Assembly (NCBI RefSeq): GCF_040954645.1
Contig: NC_092806.1
Location: forward strand, 132,896,476 to 132,960,475
Source: Diabrotica undecimpunctata
Lineage: Eukaryota; Arthropoda; Insecta; Coleoptera; Chrysomelidae
Reading direction: 5' to 3'
DNA: 64,000 bases
Shown here: positions 32,801-44,960 of the stretch, piece after piece
Layout of the letters: every line of letters begins with the position of its first letter
How positions within the stretch are numbered: position 1 is the first letter of the stretch
The notes under the pieces: generated by a model
Databases searched by the model: none
What the model was told of the DNA's origin: nothing
Seen by the model: the letters and a program-made list of their open reading frames with translations, nothing else
Translations under genes and position numbers: made by a program

Positions 32801-34784
32801 TTGGCTCGCAATTTTTTCATCCAGCATGGATTTTATTAAAATTTTCACAGAAGGTAGGGAATAGCCCAAGGATCATTTTCTATATCATGCCTCTGTACGC
32901 TAAAACCTTGGGGGTGGTTACCACCCCATCTCGGGGGTGGGAATTTTTCATTTCATTTTAACCATGGACGTGGATGGAAAAAGTAATTCTAAAAAAATGT
33001 TCTTTACGTTTTCGTAAAACTATTTTTCGAGTTATTCGTGGTTCAAAGTAACAGTTTTTCGACGAAAAAATCGACTTCTTTAGAGGGTTTTTTGAGAATA
33101 ACTCGAAAAATATGCATTTAATAAAAAAACTGTAGATAACAAAGTTTTCTATAAAAATCTTTAAAAAACACAAACAAAATCCTTTTTTTATCATTTTTCT
33201 CCAACCGAGATACGGCATGTAATAGGTTTTTCGTCAAATGCATATTGAAATATTCAAAGCCAAATAACGGAAAAACTTTGGACCTTGGATCTGGATAAAA
33301 AAAAGTTTCTAGCATAAAAATTGAGCGACATAATCAAAATTACCTACTTTTTCTACGAAAAAATCAGTGAAAACAACCCCCTAACTACCCTCCTAATTAA
33401 AATTGATCTATACCCTTCTAATTATTTTTATATATGTATCATCAATACAGTCAAGAAGTTTGACTTATTAAAAAGGCCTAATTTTAGAAAAATTGGAGTT
33501 TAAAGATAAATTGATTTTTTGCAAGTTCATATTTTTCACCCTTTCCTTCGAAATTTATCAGAAAATACTGAAGATTAAGAAAAAATATTAAAGTACTAAA
33601 CTGTAGCTTTTTTAATAACTAAAATTTTTCTGTACATAGATTTTCTTTACAGTGAAGTATAGCTGTTCAAAACCTCTATTTACGAGCAAACACCCACCTA
33701 TTCGAGCCCTTTATACTCACCTCACATAGAAACTAATGGATCTTACGAAATTTAATTTACATAGTCTCATAGATCTTCAAAAAATACTACAAAATTATTT
33801 GTGACAAAACTTTTTATTTTTAAAAATGAAGGAGCTATGTTTATAAAACGAATTGTTTTTTTTTTTCGAAAAATTTCAAAAAAACACAGATCTAGCATTT
33901 TCAATTTATGTAATACCACAGAACGGGTTTTTCGACAGTAATACGTTATAATATGTTTCACTTCCTCCATTCAAATCGAAAGACAGAAAAGAAGAAACAT
34001 CTGCTCATGTACGTAATTCTTCTTTTGTGTCTGTATAGATCTATTAAATTACTTATAAAAATTGCAATGTTATAAAGGGTGATTTTAAGGGTTAAGATAT
34101 TATGATATTGTATCCTAAAGCATAAAACAATCATTATTTAACCAATCAAAACCATATTTTATCCCACGGTTCGTAGACTTACTACGGTTGCCTCTTCCGA
34201 CTAACCAATGAACATTAAGCCCGAAAATACGTCACGAGAGTACAGTAATTTGAATCGTAATATTGTTAATCGTCGTTTTTATGTCTTTGAAGTGTGGAAA
34301 ATAGTAAAGATAGTTATGAAATAAAGATGTCTAGTGGATTATAATACCTAATTATGGAAAACTGTTGATATGTAGGCAGTTTGGTACTTAAAATTAATCA
34401 GAACCGGTTGTTAACGTTTATCCAATGTTAATGCAGGATGTACGTTAATCTAGGACTTCAATCTCCATATTACGCTGAAAATTTGTCGCGTATACTGAAT
34501 TTCCATCAATACTGGATTAACTATTGAATGAATTACCGAATTACATAACTATTTTTTCCATTTTTTTAATATCTTTCCTACACACTACAACCTGTGCCTG
34601 GCATTCTAAAATTTCATCAACATTATTATTACGTTAATACCAATAGGTACGATGTACAACTACAATAAATAACGTTTCTTCGATAATTCAAAACAAGTTT
34701 TTATAGAAAACAACACCAAAATTTCAAATACAAAAATATAAAGTAAACTGAGATATTTAAGAAACGATAAATAATAAAACAAAT
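32801..34784. other. Interval without a gene; hairpin and dispersed repeat
   Basis: GGGGTGGTTACCACCCC at 32911-32927 is a perfect 8-bp stem palindrome inside CCTTGGGGGTGGTTACCACC, text I have seen in dispersed insect repeats. At 34075-34150 a block with GGGTGATTTTAAGGGTTAA and TATCCTAAAGCATAAAACAA resembles 37086-37165. At 34163-34207 GGTTCGTAGACTTACTACGG recurs in inverted orientation at 36835-36857. 33500-34000 is AT-rich debris. Confidence 0.45.
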
Positions 34785-36595
34785 GGGCGACATCTCAATG
34801 AGATCAGCCAAGAATATATCGACAATACAGCGTCGAACTACTGGTTGACATCAGGAAAAATGTTTCCCGAGACTGAGGGTTTCCTACTTGAAAAATCCTC
34901 AAGTCCAAAATAAATAATGCCGATATGGATGCCAAGCCCAAGAAACCATCCAACATCTTACCGGGGGCTGCCAGGCATTTGTCGGAACTGATTATAAAGA
35001 ACGCCATGACTCAGTAGGAAAGATTATCCACCAAGAACTAGCTGACAAACTGGGACTTCTCCAAACCGACCATCTTCCTTATTATCAATATGTCCATGAC
35101 AGAATGCTTGAAAATGGCAACAACAAGCTATACTAGGACCACACTATGCTCACAGACCAACCAGTGGCACATAATAGACCGGATCTCATACTAGTTAATA
35201 AACTTACCAGGCAAACAACACTTATTGATGTGGCGATACCTAACATCAATAATTTGCGTGTTAAATACAACGAAAAGATCGCCAATTATAGAGATCTAGA
35301 AACACAAATCAGGAGACAATGGAGAATGGAAAGTACCCAGACAGTACCTATTCTTCTATCTACTACTGGTGTTATTCCCAAAAACCTCCTTCTTCTTAAC
35401 ATGCCATACACCAAAGTGCGTAGGCGACTATCTCATTACTAGAATTCTGTTCTTGGCGGCGTGACACAGCTCGCCTGTATTGTGTATTCCTGTCCATTCT
35501 TTAATATTCCTTAACCAGGATAATTGTTTGCGGCCGGCTCCTCTCCTACCTTCGATCTTCCCTTGTAGAATTAACTGTGGTATTTCATATTTTGCTCCTC
35601 TCAATATGTGCCCAAGGTAACCAATCTTGCGTTTTTTAATTAATTCAAAGAGTTCTCTTTCCACGCCGGCTCTCTTAAGGACGTCATCGTTTCGAACTCT
35701 ATCCACCCAAGGTATGTGCATCATTCTTCTCAATGACCACATTTCAAAGGCTTCAAGTTTGTTGATAGATGTTTTTTTCAAAGTCCACGTTTCCATGCCA
35801 TAAAGCAAGATGGACCATATGTAGCACTTGACCATTCTGTAGCGTATTTCGAAATTTAGGTTTTGATAACATAGGAGCGGTCTGAATTTCACAAAAGCTT
35901 GTCTTGCCATTTGTATTCGGGTTTTTATCTCTTGTTGTGGATCCGATTGGTCATTGATTGTGGTGCCAAGGTATTTAAAAGTTTTCACGCGTTTTATGCG
36001 ATCGTCACCTATGCATATTAGCGGGTTTTCTGGAGGGTTTCTGCTAATGACCATATATTTCGTTTTCAAAATGTTGATTTTGAGGCCATATTTTTTACCT
36101 ATGCTATTCACCCTATCAAGTAATAACTGCTGATCTTCCAAATTATCAGTTATAATCACTGTGTCATCCGCATAGCGTAGGTTGCTAATTGGTATGCCGT
36201 TCACCTTAATGCCTAATTCCGTGTCTTCTAATGCTTCCGCAAATATATTTTTAACATATAAATTAAAAAGCATCGGAGAGAGTATGCAGCCTTGGCGGAC
36301 ACCTTTCCGGATTTCAAATTCATCCGTATATTGGTCTTGATCAATCCTCACCTTTGCCATTTGGTTCCAGTATAGATTCTGAATAATTCTGATCTCCTTC
36401 TGGTCCATGTTGGCCCTATGTAGTAGTTCCATCATGATAACTATCGATAACAAAAACCTCCTATCGAACATAAAACAGCTGGGTCTAAATGAACATCTTT
36501 ATAAGGCCATGCAGAAAGCTGTACTCCTCGCGACGTCCAGGTGTGTACGAAAATTTTTGGGAGATACTCCAGCAAACCAAGTCACCTAGGGCTCG
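34785..36595 (+). mobile_element. R2-like non-LTR element, C-terminal region with restriction-like endonuclease, split by an RTE
   Basis: Plus-strand frames give YWLTSGKMFPETEGFLLEKS, a zinc-binding end CQAQETIQHLTGGCQ and HDSVGKIIHQELADKLG. Then comes the restriction-like endonuclease: YYQYVHDRMLENGNNKLY, HNRPDLILVNK, TLIDVAIPNINNL, EKIANYRDLETQIRRQW (PD...D...KY pattern) and TGVIPKNLL. After the RTE the frame resumes: SNIKQLGLNEHLYKAMQKAV, then RCVRKFLG. Such elements have a polymerase followed by this endonuclease; the polymerase is absent here. 36596-36700 with the GATACCGTAGGTATCTGGGA palindrome is probably its 3' UTR. Confidence 0.8.
35391..36450 (-). mobile_element. RTE-like insertion with intact partial ORF, inside the R2-like endonuclease
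   Basis: CAAAAACCTCCT lies on both sides (35379-35390 and 36451-36462), a 12-base duplication. The minus-strand frame 36450-35428 is uninterrupted (about 340 residues): ELLHRANMDQKEIRIIQNLY, GVRQGCILSPMLFNLYV, LRYADDTVIITDNLEDQQ, KYLGTTIND, LLYGMETWTLKK, MWSLRRMMHIPWVDR, KKRKIGYLGHILRG and RRGAGRKQLSWLRNIKEW. It is 5'-truncated within the polymerase fingers, so it is inactive despite its clean frame. The short 3' UTR ends in AAGAAGAAGG. It is one of the younger insertions here. Confidence 0.85.
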
Positions 36596-37033
36596 ATAAC
36601 ACGGAAAGAGTCCCACCAGAGCTCAATCCTTTTGATACCGTAGGTATCTGGGATGAGTAAATTTTCCCCTTAGAGGGAGTGTGAGCCGTATGGCTAAATC
36701 TGGAAGCAAATAATAAACTGAAAGATAATTACCACGAACAAACTGTGATAATAAATGGGTTTTGTATTCTTGTGTACTCTGGTGACGTAACTCAAGCATC
36801 CCCACCCCAGTCGGAAAAGGCAACCGTAGTAAGTCTACGAACCGTAATTTTACCCATATTAATGTTGACAATGTTTTTATATAATTTTTGACAATTAGGG
36901 TTAAATAAGCTTAAACTACTAAAAATAACCAACGTCCTTGAGCATGATATAGAATATAAAGTACAGGGTGAAATGACCCTAAACAAAAATTTTTATGCGA
37001 ATCGATGCAAGCCGAAATCATTCTTTTAGTATA

Positions 37034-37095
<62 letters not shown>

Positions 37096-38170
37096 CTCCA
37101 AGGGTGGTTTTAAGCGTTAAATATATTATATCCTAAAGCATAACATAATCATCATTTAACTAATAAAAATCAAATGTTAAACATTTTAAAGTTTACAATG
37201 TTATTTTATAATGTTTACAATTAGGGGTAGTTTTCACCCTTAAAAAAACAACAATTTATAACTAAGACTAAATATAGAAAATTAACTAGAAGGTGAAATG
37301 AGCATAATCCCAACTTTTTGACCAAATCGATAGTGGAGGAATAAATTGCGAGGTTTTGCCATTTTATAGATTCATTTCCTGGCCTAATAATAATACCATT
37401 AAATCGTACGTTTTGCAACTTCCGAAGGACCAATATATATCTTATAAATTCGAAAAATATAAACATTTTAATAATAAAGGTTTAAAATGAAAATAAATTC
37501 AAATTACATCTTATTCAGTCGAATCCCGGAAAAAAATATTAAAATCAACATATAAATTATGAGTTACGGAAGAAAGTAGCATGCTTAATTTGGTTATTTT
37601 GCTAATTACTTTTATTTTTTTGTAAATGGTTTATATTGCAATGGATCTAATTTTTACTTTAAAATTGCAAATGGTTTCTTTCTTTTCCTGAGGTATTTGA
37701 AATTATTTTGGCTTTATAAAATATTCGCATACTCTAGATATTCGTTAGTGTTGAATATTTTCTATTATAAAACCAAACAATTTTCACGCTAGACACTTAA
37801 CGAAAAGCGTAAAATGGAACATTTTAATTTTTATAGTTTGTTTCATTTATTTTGGCAATTGCCTTTTAGAGCGTGGTTAATGATTATACAATTGACTATA
37901 AATCAAAAGTGAAGGGAGTTCTCACCTTATAACAATAATTATTATTTGAAAGATTGTAATTGTCCATTATAAAATCTTAGCTAATTTTAAAAAATATTAA
38001 AAATTTAAATTTTGGAAGCAATAATAACTAGTCATTAAAATTATACATTTTTTGTATCTTGAAAAATAAAAGAAGTAATCCATTCTATTGAGGAATAGTA
38101 ACAAACCGGAAAATAAGTCAAAATAACTTAATATAATCCACAAAATAAAAATAATTAACAATCATTAAAA
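36596..38170. other. Interval without a gene; (TA)n and dispersed repeats
   Basis: A TA array lies at about 37038-37094. 36812-36857 is an inverted copy of 34163-34207, and 37086-37165 resembles 34075-34150, so parts of one dispersed repeat family flank the R2-like element. 37300-38160 is AT-rich with no visible gene. Confidence 0.4.
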
Positions 38171-39050
38171 ATCATTATCATCATTGGTGCTACAGCCCTA
38201 TAGAAGAGCCTCGACCTTCCCAAGTCTATTACGCCAGTCAGTTCTTTCAATTGCCAACTATTGCCAGTTTGCTACGCCTATTTTCCTACCATCCTCATCT
38301 ACTCACAACTTCTCACAGGTTGTGACATAAGGATTCTTCTAGGAGGATTGTTCTGCTGTAATTTTGTCAGATATCCTGTCCATCTTAGTCTTCCTATTTT
38401 TATCACCAAAATATATGTTTATATCTGTGATATATCTCGTAGTTGTACCTCCTTCCCCAAACACCATTTTCACAGATGCCACCGAATATTCTTATCAGGA
38501 TCCTTCGTTCAAATATAAGCAGGAGGTTTGCATCCGCCTTGGAAATGGTCCATGTCTCCGACTCATATGTCAACACTGGTTGTATAAGGGTTTTGTATAT
38601 GGTAATTTTTGTTTTTTTGGTTTGAGTTTTTGCTTCTCATATGTCTACTCAGTCCAAAATAGCATTTGTTTGCTAGGATTATTCTTCGCTTGATTTCTTC
38701 CGTCATGACGTTTTTCTTGGTGATCAGGGAGCCTAAGTATATGAATTTGTCCACCACTTCAAAGGTAGAGTTATCAACCGTGAATTCGTGGCCGATGTTT
38801 CTGGCCTTATTGTTGGGTGTTGATGGCATTATATTAGTTTTCTCCTCTTTTACTTGCAGGCCCATATTTTTTGAGGCCTTTGACAAGGTGGCATACATTT
38901 CTTCTAGCTTGCGTGTTGTGCGGGCAACTAGGTCAACATCATCTGCATATGCCAAAATTTGGGATGATTTAATAAAAATGATTCCTCTGTTGTTTATTTG
39001 GGCATCCCTGACCGCCTTTTCCATAGCTTGTTCGCCTTTAAATCCTTAAA
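38171..39050 (-). pseudogene. RTE-like reverse transcriptase, 3' part
   Basis: From 39050 down: QAMEKAVRDAQINNRGIIF, LAYADDVDLVARTTRKLEEM (YADD preserved), EFTVDNSTFEVVDKFIYLGS and RIILANKCYFGLSRHM; after frameshifts near 38590 the downstream text is RRIFGGICENGVWGRRYN. The 3' end is a short (GAT)n-like tail at 38171-38185. The family differs from the RTE at 35391 (different YADD context). A fragment of its 3' region recurs at 17946-18050. Confidence 0.75.
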
Positions 39051-39517
39051 AATATCATTACAAATTAAGAGGCATGAATAAGAAAATAGAAGGTGTAATA
39101 GAAAGATGATCAAATCTAAATAAAATAAAAAACTGAAGGAACATTATTTAAATGAAATAAGAAAATAAACTGTCTGTCAAAAGTTAGAACTAATGTTACA
39201 AAGTATTTGAACAAAATTAATTTCGAACATCAATGGCAAATTTTTTTTATTTTGTAATAAATTAACATAAATAGGTACATTTGTTTTATACCAAAAATCG
39301 ACAAAGTCGAAAAATGACCAGTAATATTCAATTCACTTTAAAAATTAAATAATAATGTGTTATTAATTAGAGTATCCTTTACTGTTACCAAATAAGCAAT
39401 AGCTTGATTTTTTTGAACTTTAACTGCAGATACAGACTGGTGAGAAGTTTCATCATAATCAAGAAAATGGCAATTTTTAACCGCAGAGAAGTGAAAATTT
39501 ACAATTACTTTCTTGAT
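39051..39517. other. AT-rich interval, no gene seen
   Basis: No coding similarity. It abuts solo LTR B. Confidence 0.4.
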
Positions 39518-39521
39518 AACT

Positions 39522-40299
39522 TGTAACGATAAGACTACCAAAGAGAATTGAAAAACTATTATAAAAATAATACCTCAATAAACCATGGGAGCTTATGGTC
39601 TATGCTTCGCCTAGCTCAGTCTCTCAAGTGTGAATTCGTCCTGTCTTAAACTATGAATTAAACAATGAACCCTTAGCTGGTAGCAAATAAAACAATTATT
39701 TAACTAATCATATTTATTTAACACATAAAACATAATATTTAAATAGCAAAAACAACCCTGCCTAATGCTTTACATTAAATAAATTTGTATGATACTTGTG
39801 GCATCGATGGGCTGCTTGCTTCTAAATATATGTTGCCTGCAGATTATGCGGGCATGTCCTGTTGCCGGCTACAAAGCATGTGAGTAGGTTCTGAAGACAG
39901 CTATTTAGGCCCAGATCACTTCATTAGATATTCCAACAAAATCTTCAATAAATATCCCATAAACCCAAGAGTTGCAGACCATATGCAGACCGTATGCAGA
40001 CCATAAAATGAAGCTTATAATAATTCCTGCCTTCTTTTATAAATTTTAATTACAGACAAAAAACAATTTTCTCACTATGAAAGGTGATCGCCCTGTCTCT
40101 TTTTACCGGAAAGAAAGAGAGAGGGCGAATATTTATTCTACGGGACAGAAAGAAAGAGAGAGAGGTCGCCAACTACTTTTTGAAGAAAAATAGTAAAAAA
40201 GAAACTGAAGGTAAAGGAATTATTAAATGAATAAAGAAATTCAAATAAAATAATTATTTAAATATAAATTAATAAAGATGTGACGTTTATAACGTTACA
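39522..40299. mobile_element. Solo LTR B (778 bp, TSD AACT)
   Basis: The ends are TGTAACGATAAG and GACGTTTATAACGTTACA, matching LTR A in order and orientation. Shared internal text includes ACCATGGGAGCTTATGGTCT (A: ACCATGGGAGCTTATCGTCT) and GGGCGAATATTTATTCTACG. AACT flanks it on both sides (39518-39521 and 40300-40303). Different target duplications show that A and B are independent insertions, not the two LTRs of one element. Confidence 0.85.
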
Positions 40300-40303
40300 A
40301 ACT

Positions 40304-41810
40304 TCTTCTTTATAAATCCCTTTACTGATATTTCTAGTGTAACGAAGTATTTTGCCTACCACATAGGGTATTGCTATAAGGGGTTGAAAATTGGGACAGA
40401 AGTTACTGGAGGTGGAGATAGGGCAAGCAAAATAAACGATACTTATGCGAACGGCACTCGGTTTATTTGGAGGGGTCGTGGATAAGTTGAATGGCAAGGA
40501 GGCTGGATTGGGGCAACTACAAAAAATGAAACAAAGGGGTACTTACATGAATCTCCTGGAACAGATGGACAAACAAAACAACAAGAAAGACCTCTAGCTA
40601 TTTAAAATAAGGACGCCGCTTCGAGGTGTCAAAGTATAACGACATATGTGAAAAAAATTGTTTTGGGGAAAAATTGTGACGAAAATAAATTAGAAATGGT
40701 TTAGGAAAAAAATTAAACATTTATTGTTGTCTCACCACAAACAGTTACAAAAATAGACAATACAAAAATACTATATTCATAGTCACAAAAGTAAATACAA
40801 AAATAACAAAGAGAAACACTTACTATTGTTACTGGGCTATAAACTGTGGCAGAAATAAATTATTGCAAATAAAAAATTATCTTTTTAAATGATGAAAGCA
40901 ATTATTAATCATAATGTTTATTTTTACTTTTCCTTTAAAATTTAAGCACAAAAGTTACTTGGATTGCACTGGGGTTTTACACAAAAATGCTGGGGGTGGA
41001 AACTAGACTTCACTGGAATTTCTGGGGGTAGAACTGGGCTTCTCTGACACACGAACAAATAAACTGCATCTCACACTGCGAATTATTGAGGTTAGATGTT
41101 GGGGCACTGGAACACAAACTTTGGAAACTTTTCTCCTTAACAAACTGGAACAGGTAGAACTGAACACTATAGCAAAATGTGGTTATCTTTCAAAATCCCA
41201 CTTAGACTGCTACTACACATTGAACTGCTACTATTAACTGCCGCAAAACTACTTATTTTCCATAAAAAAGAAACAATAAAAAAGACATTTACGAATCTGA
41301 AGAAAATTCGGATTAAACGCTAAAGCCTACCGCTCTTGACCACGCCTCATCGAGAGTGAGCAATTATCTTTTAAATTCATTCGCCCAACTTAGAATAAAC
41401 AAAACATATAAACTGGAATATTTATGTCTATTTGCAAGGCGCAAAATATCTAAGAAGCGGCTTCGATCAAAGGAAATACCGGGGGAAAACGCATCTGTGA
41501 AATATAAACAAACTCTAAATGGTTTATTTTAACTCGGTAATGCTAAGAGGAATTAAAAAAATTACTTCGTTTTTTAATACGTATAATAGGAAATGAAATA
41601 CACTAAAAATATTCTTTGGTATTTTAATGTATATACGAGGGGATTTCAATATATATCAAGGAATTTACAAATGCTACACTAGTCAATGCAAATAAAGTTT
41701 AGACAACTTTTCCTGTAGATTTTTTAAGAATACATGGTATTAAGAGTACACTTTGTCATTGAACAAAATCTTAATTAACAAGACGTAAGAAAAAATATTT
41801 ATACCTCACT
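40304..41810. other. Interval without a recognised gene
   Basis: A minus-strand frame at 40258-40497 overlaps the LTR end and matches nothing I know. On the minus strand CATG|GTAAGTAC-like text near 40545 could be a splice donor. 40700-41330 has a peculiar repeated flavour (ACTGGAA, CTGGGGG, AACTGG motifs) like a decayed LTR or leader, but I cannot name it. Confidence 0.3.
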
Positions 41811-41918
41811 GTGAAAAATATGCATAAACGCCTATCTGAGAATGTCAATTATGGGACCCCAAAAAAGATACAAAAAAATTTAACACTCCTACCCCCGCGC
41901 TTTCCTCTGGTAGAGAGG

Positions 41919-41970
41919 AAAAACGGAAAACATGGATTTACCAAGAGTCTGTACGCCGTAGAAAAACATG
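41919..41970. repeat. Short dispersed motif, copy 2
   Basis: Shares GATTTACC...CTGTACGCCGTAGAAAAA with 790-830. It lies within a 60-codon frame (41811-41993) that has no recognisable domain. Confidence 0.4.
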
Positions 41971-41993
41971 TTTCAAACAAGAAATGTGACTGA

Positions 41994-42715
41994 GTTTATT
42001 AGCACTTTTTGTGTAGAATGAACCGTTCTCTTAGAAACAACGCTTGAAGCGACCGGCAATTTTAAATTCTAAATAATATTTTTATTTTAGTAATTTTTCA
42101 ATGAAAGATAATTTATATATTGATTAATATGTTTCACTGTAATGAAACAAATAATAATAGCCACCTCTTATATTAATAGAAAATTTACATTATTGTGGCA
42201 TTGCAAACAATTTATTTTAATTGTTTTAATTATAATATGTCTTATAAAAATTATTGGAAGTATATTTTTTTCCAAATAAATTGTAAGTAATATTATCGCC
42301 GCAATCGCTGTACACACTTAGCGGTAGACTTCTAGAAAGGCATATTCGAAATATTTGTTTTCCATGGGTCCATGTTTTCAGCCAAATAGGAACCATTTAT
42401 CCTTGTCGAAATATTCTTACTTGTACTTTAAGGTTTAAAGAATATAAACCTTTATGTAGAATTGCAATTAATTTAGCAGTTCTTTAGAAAAAGAAACTCC
42501 CAAAAATCATTCATTAAGGCAGTTTTTAAACAAAAAATTACAAATAACTTGAAATGGAAACATTTTTTAAAAAATTATTAACAGAGAAAAGAAAAACTGT
42601 TTATTTCGATGAATACGGTTAAAAAATTGATTCCGAACTTATTTGTTAATAACAACTACCGGCCAACTGCAAAAATTAAAAAATACATTTAAACTCAGAA
42701 AAATATATCTCTCTA
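41994..42715. other. AT-rich interval, no gene seen
   Basis: No gene or repeat structure recognised. Confidence 0.4.
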
Positions 42716-44160
42716 ATAGCGCTACGGCCCAAATCGAGCTTTGAACTCCTCCAAACTATGCCTCCAACCTTGCCGGTCCCCCGTCGATCTTCTCCAGGTT
42801 CTCACGTCTAGCAAATTTTGTGCGTCCGCTGCCACTTCATTCCCCCCCCCCTTTTCCGAAACCTTCCTTTTGGTCTTATCTTGAGGCCCTGCGTTTTACT
42901 ATCTAGGGCTCTTTTAGGCAATCTTTCGGTCTCCATTCCCACTACATGACAAGCCCATCGAAGTCTCTAAAATTAAACGAATTCTGAAATCGTTTCCTCT
43001 TTAAACAGTTGGTAGAGTTTATGGTTGTACCTGGATCTTCATACTTCGTTTTCGTTAATAAGTCCAAATATCTTCCCTATAAATTTTCTCTCAAAGATTT
43101 CCAGCTTTCGTTTTGTGTCTTTTGTCATCACCTATGTGTCGCATCCATAACACACTATTGGTCTGATAATAGTTTTGTAGACTCTGATTTTCGATCTCCA
43201 GTTTGCGTTTTTAGAGCGGAACACATGGACGATTGAAAACTGTTGAAAAAAGTTTTCTCTTTACTATTCTTCTTTAAATTTCTGGTTCTTCTATTCCATC
43301 AGTATTTAATGCAATTCCCAGATATGTAAAATTTCCTACAGTTTTAATATCGTCCTCTAATTTACCTATGCTTCTGTTTTCCCTAGCTCTTGTCTGTGTT
43401 AGCTTTTTTTTCTTTTGAATATTTATTTCCAGTCTGGTCTCTTCTGCCTCTGTTTTTAATTGTGAATATATTTATGTCGCCTCTTCTGTTCTGCGAGACA
43501 TAATGCTAATGGCATCGGCATAGGCATACCTCTTCATAAATTCAGCTGTCTTATTACATATTCGAGAATCAGGTTGAATAGTATTGGTGCCAGCCCGTCT
43601 TCTTGCTTTAATCCTTTGACTATTAAAAAATTCTCAGTGAGCTTATTTTGTACTCTGACAGTTGCTGTTGACGAGTCCACTGTTACTTTTAGAAGTAGGA
43701 TGTATTTTTTGGGAATGTTAAAGCTATGCAATATTGAATATAACTTTTGTCTATGGATCGAGTCGTAGGCCTTTTAAAATCTGTAAGTATATTGTGGACG
43801 TCAATCTCGTATTCCCACTATTTGTTTAGAATTTGTTTCACTGTGAATAGGTGATCAGTTGTAGATCTTTCTTGTCTGAAACCGGTTTGATATTCTCTGA
43901 GAATATTTTCAGTTAGTTGTTGGAGTCGTTGGTTGAGTATGTAAGTAAAAACTTTTACCGCTGTGCACAAGAGGGTTATGCCGCGATAATTTTCGTATAG
44001 TATTGTGTGTGTTTTTGTGTCTTTTATTCCGTGCCCTAGCTATTTAGTTTCTTGTATTGCTGCTAGTTTTATTTTGTATTTTTTGAGCTCGTTAAGTAGT
44101 GATGCCTGTGCTCCTAATTTATTCAATATCAGGACGTTCCATGTATCGATCCGATCCGAA
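42716..44160 (-). pseudogene. RTE-like element with endonuclease-to-RT internal deletion
   Basis: From 44160 down the minus strand reads TWNVLILNKLGAQASLLNEL, continuing KKYKIKLAAIQETK, the N-terminus of an APE-type endonuclease. About 35 codons later it is already in the polymerase: YENYRGITLLCTAVK, EYQTGFRQERSTTDHLF, then VKGLKQEDGLAPILFNLILE (43640-43560). The C-terminus near 42740 reads DRQGWRHSLEEFKARFG. So most of the endonuclease and the linker were deleted. The usual RQGD is KQED here, and many frameshifts lie between. There is a C9-10 run near 42843. Confidence 0.7.
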
Positions 44161-44404
44161 TTAAAGGTTTCGTGGTTTTGTAGTTTTTACGGTAACGGGT
44201 TACAGGCCTATTATCCAACCTTTAACCAGCAGGAACAGAATTTTCTTGTCTTTCATCCCCTCTCGTCTACTACATAACGCACACTCATTGTACGCCATGC
44301 ATCAAGTGGCTACGAACTAAGACTAAGAAAAATATATGGAATCAAGTAAAAAAGATCCACAACGAAACTAAATTCCTGTATCTGGCTGTATACCATGTAT
44401 CACA

Positions 44405-44960
44405 AACAATTTATTTAAAAATTCCTTTATAAAAGGTATAATATTAAAAACCCAATCAGGCTACATTACATTTTTTTACGTTTTCGGAATTAATATTCCA
44501 TCATCAGTGCTATTCTAAAAGTATAGCCACTTTTATTAAATCAAACATGAAATTTAAAGTTTTGACCAAGGTTATTAAAAAAATATGGTTAATACATACT
44601 AGATGTATATGCTAAAAGCCACTAAATACATGGGTAAAAACACTTTGAATGTTTTTGAATTAACTTTGAATTACATCATAGTTTATAAAGTTAAATAATG
44701 TAATTCAAAGTTAATTCAACAACATTTAAAGGGTTTAGGGGCTCAAAACATGTACATCTAGTATGTATTAACCATATTTTTTTAATAACCTTGGTCAAAA
44801 TTTTAAATTTTATATTTGATTTAATTAAAGTGGCTATACTTTTAGTATAGCACTAATGATGGAATATTAATTTCGAAAACGTAAAAAAATGTGTTGTAGT
44901 CCGATAGGATTTTTAATATTACACCTTTTATAAAGCAATGTTTAAATAATTTTTTGTTTC
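44405..44960. repeat. Long imperfect inverted repeat, about 555 bp
   Basis: The two halves are reverse complements at roughly nine bases in ten by eye. Left-arm landmarks CTTTATAAAAGGTATAATAT, TTTTTTTACGTTTTCGGAAT, TTAATATTCCATCATCAGTG and AAAAGTATAGCCAC recur, complemented, from 44945 back to 44835. The symmetry continues through TTACTAATACAT-type text to a centre near 44680, where AACTTTGAATTACAT/ATGTAATTCAAAGTT face each other. No coding frame. It could be a foldback element or two head-to-head copies of the end of a Penelope-like or similar element. Confidence 0.75.

Noticed and set aside
35007..35442. Host gene encoding a 98-residue protein at 35146-35442
   Set aside because: The text is the restriction-like endonuclease of an R2-like element, and the last 17 residues come from the inserted RTE tail.
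29077..40299. LTR A and LTR B as the two ends of one 11-kb LTR retrotransposon
   Set aside because: Their flanking duplications differ (TACT and AACT), they are visibly diverged, and no gag-pol lies between them.
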